From Auricularia sp. M13 (Eukaryota; Basidiomycota; Agaricomycetes; Auriculariales; Auriculariaceae): a DNA stretch of 64,000 nt. Positions 55,795 to 64,000 of this stretch are shown in pieces. The translations under genes and the position numbers were made by a program. How positions within the stretch are numbered: position 1 is the first letter of the stretch; each line of letters begins with the position of its first letter. Location of the stretch: positions 1,984,001-2,048,000 of the forward strand of contig CM073203.1 in NCBI GenBank assembly GCA_037042915.1. The letters run 5' to 3'. Under the pieces are notes generated by a model. That model was not told where the DNA came from. It saw only the letters and a list, made by a program, of their open reading frames with translations, and made no database searches.

Positions 55795-57563
55795 GGCGGC
55801 AATGAACGGCTTCGTTCGGGCGGACTTTGAACAGAGAATTTCGAAGAACAAACCATGCCCTTGAATCCATCACAACACAGGCTAGACAGATAATAGTGCG
55901 TGTTGGCATCATTGTTAGCGATGCACTACAAATGACCGTGAATTCAAGTCCAACAGCGTCGAAAATGTTACCGGTGAGACTCAACCTGGGGCAAACATGT
56001 GCAAATGTTTTCGGTGTGAGTTCCGACGTCCGGACACAAGGCTTAAAATTTTGAGAATTGAAGCTGGAAATTGCAGTTTCATTTGCGTTGCCCGCATGTT
56101 CCGGATTGCTGCGTTTATTTGCCGTCCAGAAATAAACGCATGCATGACGAACAACCGAGAGAACGATGAGAAACAGCAGACTGGCAGGCGCGACATGCAA
56201 AATTCGCCAGGAAATAGCCCAGGAAAAAAAACACGCTGAAAATTCAAGCCAGGTGAACGAGCTGGCGACTCGGGGTATAAGAAAATCGGCGCCGGAATGC
56301 CTCTACTAGTAGATGTCCGGAGAGTCGCAATCGGTGCCGAGGAGAATGCATCGCGAACGTCGACTGCTAGAGCAAGTGCAGTTTGATAGACTGAGGTTGT
56401 CGATGGCGGTGTCCGCGGAGAGCAAGCCTTTCTGCCAGTGGATGGCGAGAAGAGGGGGAAAAAAGGGCAACGACGCGTCCGCGCCGGTGGTGCTGCTTTT
56501 ATAGTCAAGCTTCTGCCCTCCAATCCGTTGGGGTAGACCTTGACGAATGAAAGTCCTTCGACGGTCGAATTCGACATACCTCCTGCCAAATTTGGCGCAA
56601 AGTGAAGGTGTGATGACGTCAAAGAAGTATCAGCGTCGAGCGGAGGACAGAGTTTCTTCCTCGGACTCGTCGGCGCACCCCAATGGAGTCTTCTCCTATG
56701 GGAGGCTTACCCCAACGAATTGGCAGACGTCCTCCATATAAAGTCACGCGCCCCCGGCGCGATGGACACGTCGTTCTCTTTCCCGCTTTCCCTCCAGCAG
56801 CCTTCGCGTCTATTTGTAGGAGTCGACCTTAGGCGTTCTCCTCGGAATTCCGTACGGACGGCGACTGGCAATTCGGCGCGCATCTCAGTGGCCAGTGGCC
56901 AGGTGATTCTCCGGGGGTTTCGAGTCTTTGTTGCCGTATCCCTCCTTTACTGAGGAGTGCGTCCGCGGCCCGGCATCAGATTTCAGAAAGCTTGCTCTCG
57001 CAGGTCTCACGCAGTCTCCGTTCGTACTCTCCTGGTATCAGCTGCAGGTCTCACCTTGTGGCCAGTGATTTCTATGAATCTTGCCGGGCTTGGGCTCCTC
57101 AACAGCGGGATCGCGTTTGGGACACTGCTGAGCTAGGCTTCCTGGGTTGATTTTCAGTCTCGCGGGGTCGTTGCGCATCTCGCTTGTGTCTGATACTCCG
57201 GCGACGAATCGGGAGGAACTGGCTGATCACAACGCAGCAACTCGAGAGATGCGAGCCCTGTTACCAGTGTGGCTTGGTTCCCATGTCACGAGGATGCGAC
57301 GTGGAAATGTTTGACTGGCGACGTGAAGTTCCTGCGACGACTGGACGTTTTGCTCCTAGGATTCCTCAAAGGCTGTTCGACTCCAGCGGTTGCCCGCGCG
57401 CCTCTCGAAACATAACAAGTTGATCTATGAGGTTTCTCGACCGACCGGGACATGATGCAGACTCAGGGTAGCCTGAGTGATCCATAATACCAAATACCCA
57501 GACAACATAGTGCCTCTCCCGAACTTTGACAGAACTTTCCACGAAGAGGGCGAGCGAGGTGCC
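55795..57563. other. intergenic sequence with one perfect hairpin
   Basis: Upstream region of the F-BAR gene. No gene recognised. TGCGTTTATTT and its exact complement flank a 9-nt loop at 56110-56140. Confidence 0.5.
56110..56140. repeat. perfect 11-bp inverted repeat, 9-nt loop
   Basis: TGCGTTTATTT (56110-56120) and AAATAAACGCA (56130-56140) are exact complements. The arms do not extend, so it is not the end of a longer transposon. Confidence 0.8.
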
Positions 57564-59002
57564 TCACTCGCCACCAGCATCGCCAGCGGCAGCAGCACCA
57601 GCATCGCCGCCGGCTCCGGCCCCGGCGTCCGCTCCCGCACTGGCACCTGCGCCGGCGCCGGCACCCGCATCATGCGCGGCATGTCCGTCCGCGGTCGGGT
57701 GCGCGGCGCCTCCGCCCACGGCGCCGATCACCGTGGCCGGCGCAGCAGCAGTCGACGCTTCTCCGGCGGCAGGAGCAGCAGCGGGGGCAGGCGCGGGCTT
57801 GGGCTCTTCCTTTTTGTCGGCGACGGGCGCCTCGCTCTTCTCCTTTTCGAGATGGGCGGCAACGAGCGCGGTCGGCGCTGGGTTCTCCGTCGTCGTCGCC
57901 ACGGCTTCTGGCTCCGGCGGCGGGTTCACGATGGTCTTGCGGAACCAGTTGACGGTCTGCTCGAAGGCCGCTTCGAAGGCGACTTTCACCTTGGGGTGCT
58001 GCAGCGCGGGGCGCGCCGCGAAGCCGTGTGTAGTTCCTGTTTGCAGGTTAGCGCGTTGTTCACGAGAATAGGTTGGGCGCGCCGCACCTTCATAGTCACG
58101 GAACTCGTACGGCACAAAACTCTTCTTCCCTTTGCGCGCGGCAAGTTGCTCTTCTGCGGCCTTGCGCTGGGCTGGGCTGAACGAGAAGTCCTCTGATGGG
58201 CGTCAGAACTAAGTATAGCGGCGACGTTTGCGATGTTTTCGACCCACCTTCAGCACAGATCCAGGAATTGGGAACCTAGACACGTCAGTATGGGACCGCA
58301 TGCAAGCAGGTAAGTAACGTACCTTTATCTTAGTGATGTCGGCCAAGGTGACGTTGGTGCCGGGATGGGCGATTACAACACTCTGGACCTTGTCGGTCGC
58401 GGCAAAGCGAATGCAGGCGCCGCCGCCGTAGCAGAAGCCCACGGCGCCAACGCGGGCATAATTGCGCTCCTTCTTGAGCTTGTCAAGGAAGGCGTGTATA
58501 CGCTTGTCGGCTACGGCAGGACGCGCAGCATACAGACGGGGGATCCGAGTGAGGAAGATGGCGTAGAACTTGAGCTTCTTGCTGAGCGGCTGCTTGGTGT
58601 TGGGCACGACGGGCACGTACGGCTCGAGCTCGTCGACCGTGACAGGCGGGTTGCCTGATAATCAAATTGGACAATTAGTTGCGCAATTTTGCGTGCGAAC
58701 GGCGCGCACCGTTGAACAGATCTGGCACCCAGACGTCGACGCCCAGCGCCTTCGAGTACTCGTCGGCAAGAATCTTGGGATTATTGAGCGCGAGCCCGAA
58801 GATGTCGGTCAGCACGACGATGGCGGTGGACGTGGGCAGGCCGTCGGGCGACGCAGGGTGCAAGTATGCATTGAAATCCTGGAGAAACTGGCCCTGGGGC
58901 GTCCCGTCGAGCTTGAAGCCCTGTGCAATATGCGCGTTAGTCGCTGTCCGGGCCGCATCGACGCGCTAAGGGCCTCACCTGCGTGCAGTTTTCGCACAGC
59001 AT
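57564..59002 (-). CDS. dienelactone hydrolase family protein with Ala-rich tail
   Basis: Alpha/beta-hydrolase with a Cys nucleophile. Start ATG at 59000-59002 (MLCENCTQ); exon 2 begins GFKLDGTPQGQF. ILTDIFGL-like strand (VVLTDIFGLALNNPKI), the nucleophile elbow VGFCYGGGAC (G-x-C-x-G-G), the acid in SWICAEEDFSFSP, and the His in GTTHGFAARPALQHPKV complete a Cys-Asp-His triad. The core is of usual length. It is followed by an unusual low-complexity tail of about 120 residues: acidic-lysine first (KKEEPKPAPAPAA), then almost only Ala and Gly. About six introns. By family it hydrolyses lactones or esters, perhaps of aromatic breakdown; no pathway partner lies beside it. It is divergent from the copper-radical oxidase, with 240 bp between start codons. 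Confidence 0.9.
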
Positions 59003-59242
59003 CGTGTATCACTGAATGATAACGGCAAGGCAAGCCCGCAGCAGCTGCACCGGCTGCGACAAGTTCACTTAGCGCCAGGGTCTGTGGCAGTGATTTACGT
59101 CCGGCACTCCGCTCTGGCTCCGGCCGGCGGCACAGCCGAGGCCTGGCAATACAAAGCCCGACGATCTTCCCTTGGCCTGCTGCCACCGCGTTCGTAGCCG
59201 GCCGTCGATTTGTGTTCTTTATCCCGCCTGGCCCGCAGCAGT
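59003..59242. promoter_or_regulatory. 240-bp divergent promoter of hydrolase and copper-radical oxidase
   Basis: The two start codons face away across this interval; any shared activator site must lie here. No specific site recognised. Confidence 0.5.
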
Positions 59243-61867
59243 ATGATAACAAGGGCGACGCTTGCGCTCGCTCTCGCGGCCTCGATGGCTCGCGCTCAGG
59301 CCCCAGGCTCCTTCAAGACTGTTGGCAACACGCTGGGTGAGTCTGCCCGGGCGTCTTTGACTTGACGTGAACCCCCGTACTCATGCATACTTGTTTAGTT
59401 TCTGCTATGATGGTGGGTGCCCACAACGATCCCTTGCTCGCGTGCGCGTGCTGAATGTGCCTTAGATGTTCCTCGGTAACGACGAGAAGGTTTATATTCT
59501 AGGTCCGTATTACCGCCGTCAACCAGCACTCGATCTGACTGTGCGGTGCAGACAAGGCTCAGGCCAACGCCGCCCAAATTAATGGCCATCCCGCATGGGG
59601 CTCCGTATGGTGTGTTAGCGCCCGTATGCTGACGTTACCCGTCGGAAGATTGAGCGCCACTGCAGGGACATCGCAACCAACAAGGCGACCGTCGTCGACG
59701 TCGTGTCCAACTCGTTCTGCGCATCCGGCTTCCACCTGCCCAACGGCTCCTGGGTTGCCCTGGGCGGCAATAATCCCGTCTCGCCCGGCCCGGTCGACTA
59801 CCATGGAGAAGGGCTCGACCCCACCTACCAGGACATGGACGGCCGCAACGCTCTGCGCATCATCACGCCCTGCACCGGAGACGTCGACTCGTTCACTGGC
59901 AACTGTCTCTGGTACGACGACCCGCGCGTGCTCTCCATGATGCGCAGGCGGTGGTACTCCACCGCGGAGGCGCTCGGCACTGGCGAGATCTTCATCATTG
60001 GCGGCATGGTCAACGGCGGCTACATTAACCGCCCCGGCCCTAATCCCAGCGATCCCATTACTCAGAACGCCCAGGCAGAGAACACGCTCGAGTTCTACCC
60101 GCGCCGCGAGGGCTACGAGCCCCAGGTCAGCCCGTTCCTCGTCAAGGCCGGCGGTCTCAACACCTACGCCCACGCCTTCCTGCTTAAATCCGGCAAGATG
60201 CTCATGCAGGCCAACATCTCCACCGTTGTCATCGACACCGACACGCTGCAGGAGACAGATCTGCCGGACATGCCTAACGGTGTCGTTCGTGTCTATCCTG
60301 CCTCGGGCGGTGTTGCCATGTTGCCGCTGACGCCGGAAAACAACTACAACCCGACCATCCTGTTCTGCGGTGGCTCCAACGCGTACACGGACTACCAGTG
60401 GGGTGGCTACGGTGGTCCCAACTGCAACAGCTGGGAGTTCCCCGCATCTTCGGACTGCCAACGCCTCACGCCCGAGCCTGAGGACGGCTCGCCCGTTGCG
60501 TACGAGGAGGATGACCAGATGATCGTCGGCCGCTCCATGGGCCAGTTCATCATCCTGCCCGACGCCTCGCTGCTAATGATTAACGGTGCTGCGAACGGAA
60601 CCGCGGGTTACACCACTCGCACGCCGGACTACCCTGTCACTGCCGACCTGCCATTTGGTCTTACGCTCGCGACGAACGAGGTGCTTAAGCCCGCCCTTTA
60701 CTTCCCCGACAAACCCAAGGGCCAGCGCTGGAGCGATGCCGGCCTGCAGGCGTCGACCATCCCGCGCATGTACCACTCGAGCGCGTTGCTGCTGCGTGAG
60801 TTTGCTTTATTTATAGTTAACGTTTGGGACGATCATACTGATGGACTGCGGGATCGGCAGCTGACGGATCTGTATTTGTCGCGGGTAGCAACCCCAATGC
60901 CGATGTGGGCAATTCGGTTGGGTACAATGTCGTCTACCCCGCCGAGTACACTGCCGAGATCTGGTACCCGCCGTACTGGGGCAAGCAGCGCCCGGAGCCC
61001 ACGAACCTCCCGACGGATTCGCTGACCTACGGCGGCGAGTACTTTGACATCAAGCTGAAGAACGGCTCGTATCCTGGCGCTGCGAACAGCGCTGCTCAGA
61101 AGACGAAGGTCGTGCTCATCCGCTCCGGCTTCACGACCCACGGCATGAACATGGGACAGCGCTACCTGCAGCTCAACAACACGTACACTGTCGAGGATAA
61201 CGGCGACATCACGCTGCACGTGTCGCAGCTGCCGCCGAACCCGAACCTCTTCACGCCTGGGCCAGCGGTCATGTACGTCGTGACGAACGGCGTGCCGAGT
61301 ATCGGCAAGCACATCAACGTTGGCAACGGGCAGATCGGCGAACAGAGCCGCAACGCGCAGGCCGTGCTGCCCCCGCCCAAGCTGAGCGAGGCGCTGAAGG
61401 ACCAGGACAAGGACGGCGACGGCGAGCCGGACAACAACGGCAAGCCGTCCAAGTCCTTCTCGCCGGGCATCCTCGTTGCCGCCGTCGCTGGTGGCATTGC
61501 GGCCGCCGCGCTCCTCGGCGGGCTCATCTTCTTCATCTGCCGCCGGAGACGTGCCGCAGAGCACCGCACGATCGGCGGCGCGCCGTTCGACTCGCACAAT
61601 GAGGGCTTCGCGGGTGGCGCGGTACCGCCCGCCGGCTTCACGGGCCCGCCTGTTGCAACGCACGGCCTGCAGAGCTCGTACAGCGGCTATGGCACGCCGT
61701 ACTCCGCGGCCGGGTCCGACATGAACCTGCCGTTCCAGCAGACGCGCAATTACGAGCAGCAGTACGCCGCGGCGCCCCCGCCCGGCGCAATGACTCCCAG
61801 CGGCGGCGGACACCACGCGTACGAGAGCAGCGGCGGCGGGCAGTACTACGACCCGTACCGTCGTTGA
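59243..61867 (+). CDS. copper-radical (glyoxal-type) oxidase with C-terminal membrane anchor
   Basis: AA5 family; oxidises small aldehydes to acids and makes H2O2 outside the cell, which feeds peroxidases in lignin-degrading fungi. Start ATG at 59243-59245; leader MITRATLALALAASMARA. The thioether-forming Cys is in SNSFCASGFHLPNGSW, its partner Tyr in RRWYSTAEALGTGE, the other copper ligands in PRMYHSSALLL (Tyr-His) and SGFTTHGMNMGQRY (His). The DUF1929 domain follows. Introns lie at 60796-60860 and four small ones before 59700; the short intron after HPAWGS is the least certain. After the domain come an acidic linker (KDQDKDGDGEPD), a helix (ILVAAVAGGIAAAALLGGLIFF), CRRRR and a 95-residue Gly/Tyr-rich cytosolic tail. 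Ustilago maydis Glo1 is a known membrane-bound relative. Catalytic residues all look intact. Confidence 0.92.
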
Positions 61868-62671
61868 GCAGGGCGCTCGGACCCTTCGTCGGCGGTTGTG
61901 GATGTGGATGTCATGGACCACTTGATTTTTTTCTTTTTGATTTGCAAAGTTACGATACGCATGGACCTTCATATACTCATCACGCACCTTTTTGTGGCTC
62001 TTACATTCTTTTGTCACTGTGGCATCCTATGCTTTCTGCGGGCGCGTTTGCCTCGCTGAACCCTTTTGCTGCTATCTACAATGTCACAATGTCCCAAATC
62101 TTCTCGGGCTGGCCGATATAGGGAATACATGGACCATTTAATCGGAACGGGGCTCGATAGTCATAATGAGCTGATCACTCGAACGAGGACGAGGTTATGA
62201 TCACCGTCAACGTCGTCACCACCATCCTCCTCCTCCCTTCCCTCCGCCGGAGCGCAGAGAAGCATCACAACGTCCCTGTTCAATCTCCGTCGTTGGCAGT
62301 AATGTCCACTCCTACACCAGCTTCCCCGAGCGCAAGGCGGCTGAGATCGTCGAGAACCTGAGGGACGCCGCTGCCGCGCGCATGGACTCCTTCTGTAAAA
62401 ACCAAAAGTCGTTGTAGCGGCCAGGTGTGAGTCTGGAGAGAGTCGTAGCGAGACATACGTCTCCATAGCGTTTGTAGCGCCGGAGAGCGCCGGAGAGCGG
62501 TAAGTCTTGCCGCGTAGACTTTGCGCCTTGATCTGGCGTGCTCACAACCCGTATAGAGCCTATATGGCCGCTATGTCCTCTCTCGCCGCTACTGGTATGT
62601 ATGCATCGTCGGTTTAGGTTGCGCTTGGGTTGCGCAACCTCGTGAACCACAAAGTCCGACAAAGTTGCCCA
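61868..62671. other. intergenic sequence between oxidase gene and tyrosine-recombinase element
   Basis: No gene recognised. The left boundary of the mobile element should be near or before 62672. Confidence 0.5.
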
Positions 62672-62808
62672 ATCTGTTGTTGACGTCGCTCAAGAGATGG
62701 AAGTGCGGGCGGAATGATTTGGAGGAGGTCAGACGCAGGGGTGATGGCGTAGGCAAGTATATTGTCGAAGCCGGCGCTCTGGAGTCGAAGGCGGAAGTGC
62801 TCAAGCCA
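62672..62808 (+). repeat. 137-bp direct repeat, copy 2 (B2)
   Basis: Identical to 63131-63267 apart from one visible base difference (GCGGGCGG versus GCGGACGG). Confidence 0.9.
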
Positions 62809-63130
62809 GCGCAAGCTAAGTACAGACAAAAACAGGAAAACAGACGACACGGGGAGGATGTATCTAATAGGGATGTGGAGGGTGGGCGAAAGTTGTGCGA
62901 GTACGAGGGTGCTACAGACGAGAACGAGGACAAGACGAGATGCGGATTCAGAGACTACAAATTGGCCTATATATATGAGGAGCAGACCACGGCGGGAGCC
63001 ACTAAAACCACGGTGAAGCGGGGAGCAAGCGGTCATAATGGTGAAGCAAACGGGACAAGCGACCACGAAGCGTAGTGAGAGGGAGGCGCTCCTGACCACA
63101 GACCGCTGATAGTGCTTACACTATCCTCCC

Positions 63131-63267
63131 ATCTGTTGTTGACGTCGCTCAAGAGATGGAAGTGCGGACGGAATGATTTGGAGGAGGTCAGACGCAGGGG
63201 TGATGGCGTAGGCAAGTATATTGTCGAAGCCGGCGCTCTGGAGTCGAAGGCGGAAGTGCTCAAGCCA
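63131..63267 (+). repeat. 137-bp direct repeat, copy 1 (B1)
   Basis: Overlaps the last codons and stop (63260-63262) of the recombinase gene, as expected when the 3' repeat starts within the coding end. Confidence 0.9.
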
Positions 63268-64000
63268 CCCAAGGCACGCGTAGGTCCGGAGGATCGGGAG
63301 CGTTGCCGAGCGCAGCCGCCAAATGAAGACGTTGCGACAAATCGAGTGAACGAGCGAGCGGGATGTCGATATAGAGGGTGTATGCGTCGGAGAGCCACCG
63401 ACCAAGCTGCTGGACTTCCAAGTCTGAATGACCTGCAAGAAATGCTGTAGTAGCGGCACCGCGTCGAAAGCTGTGACCCGAGTAGTCATTGGCAGGGAAT
63501 CCAAGAGAGGCCAGTGCTGCCTTGAGCTCGGAGATGAAGCTGGTGCGAGTGAGTGGTGTATTGACGTCATCCCAATGAAAGAGCGGGGCAGATGGGTCGG
63601 CTGGGCATGCGATGAAATATTCGCGTAGCGCGTTGACGGGACATGTTGGAGAGTTGGGAACAGCAGCGAGGGGAATGCGAACACCGGTGCGGAATGGGTC
63701 GGTTTTGGAAGCGGGTAGTTGTAGGAAAGCGTGGGTTGGGTTATCGAAGGATGGGAGGAACGTAACACATTCACGAGTCAGGTTGAAGCCAGGTTTGAAT
63801 TCAGTCACGTTGCGGACGGTGAACTCGCCGCAACGCAGGAAGCCGGTGAAAGCGGTGCACCACGCGGCACGAAGCATGAGGCCGCGGGTCGTAGACAAAT
63901 CGAGGGAGGCGACGAGCTGGCGCAGGATGCTGATCGTGATGGGGAGCTTGGGTTTGCGACCAGGCTCGCCATGTGCGCGCTTGATACCGGTGAGCACGCG
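63260..64000 (-). CDS. tyrosine recombinase, partial at window edge
   Basis: DNA breaking-rejoining enzyme of a mobile element, running off the right edge. Readable from KRAHGEPGRKPKLPI. The first catalytic Arg is in AFTGFLRCGEF. The H-x-x-R box is GHSFRRGAA, followed by GHSDLEVQQLGRWLSDAY, with the nucleophilic Tyr most likely in DAYTLYID. It ends LRVPWVA at 63260. All four key residues that can be judged are present, so the domain may be active. The direct repeats just downstream support a tyrosine-recombinase element. Confidence 0.88.
   Translation of the reverse strand, partial: RVLTGIKRAHGEPGRKPKLPITISILRQLVASLDLSTTRGLMLRAAWCTAFTGFLRCGEFTVRNVTEFKPGFNLTRECVTFLPSFDNPTHAFLQLPASKTDPFRTGVRIPLAAVPNSPTCPVNALREYFIACPADPSAPLFHWDDVNTPLTRTSFISELKAALASLGFPANDYSGHSFRRGAATTAFLAGHSDLEVQQLGRWLSDAYTLYIDIPLARSLDLSQRLHLAAALGNAPDPPDLRVPWVA

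Larger units (their letters stand above)
62672..64000 (-). mobile_element. 3' part of a tyrosine-recombinase retroelement, Ngaro-like
   Basis: On the minus strand the recombinase gene is followed at once by a 137-bp repeat (63131-63267), a 322-bp unique spacer and a second copy of the repeat (62672-62808). This B1-A2-B2 order is the split-direct-repeat arrangement of Ngaro/DIRS-group elements. The 5' part, where the A1 copy and reverse transcriptase would lie, is outside the window. A Crypton without reverse transcriptase is the alternative. Confidence 0.6.

Overview
This window is nuclear DNA from a filamentous basidiomycete, most likely a wood- or litter-decaying agaricomycete. Genes are split by many short introns of about 45-70 nt with GT..AG ends. 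Several families are typical of such fungi: FunK1 kinases, a GMC oxidoreductase with a CBM1 cellulose-binding tail, a copper-radical (glyoxal-type) oxidase, GH16, GH127/DUF1680 and a solo UbiA protein. Transposable elements are abundant. All assignments come from reading motifs and splice junctions by eye; no database search was run.

Layout. 0.4-8.8 kb: a two-gene, same-strand mobile-element unit. It has an uncharacterised coiled-coil protein and a zinc-finger DDE-type transposase, and the transposase is interrupted by a second, nested 1406-bp element. 8.8-13.9 kb: gene-poor, with one relic that may be nuclease-like. 13.9-20.0 kb: a divergent cell-wall pair, a multi-membrane GT2 glycosyltransferase and a membrane-anchored GH16 glucanase. 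20.0-25.8 kb: no gene that I can support. 25.8-28.4 kb: a satellite array ending in telomere-like TTAGGG and a 28-bp minisatellite, then a 100-N assembly gap. 28.5-30.9 kb: a secreted GH127/DUF1680 glycosidase cut off by the gap. 31.6-36.5 kb: a tandem pair of FunK1 kinases, one intact and one dead. 38.0-39.1 kb: a short hAT-like element beside a GNAT acetyltransferase. 39.8-46.3 kb: a GMC oxidoreductase-CBM1, a sugar transporter and a broken F-box gene. 47.1-48.5 kb: a 1387-bp TIR element carrying a tRNA-like stretch. 49.1-61.9 kb: UbiA prenyltransferase, zeta-COP, F-BAR/SH3 cytokinesis protein, dienelactone hydrolase and membrane-anchored copper-radical oxidase. 62.7-64.0 kb: the 3' end of a tyrosine-recombinase element with split direct repeats, running off the window.

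Working together. GT2 and GH16 share one 449-bp intergenic region and both act on cell-wall glucan or related polysaccharide. The oxidase-CBM1, the neighbouring sugar transporter, the glyoxal-type oxidase and the GH127 enzyme fit plant-biomass use. The most informative material is the mobile DNA. Four elements have recognisable terminal repeats and target-site duplications, and two of them sit inside genes in a way that lets the original reading frame be read across the insertion. Two elements 42 kb apart share one end signature (CATC, R, G, then A-rich AAAATT), a 2-bp duplication and dense subterminal repeats. They may be non-autonomous partners of the same transposase superfamily.
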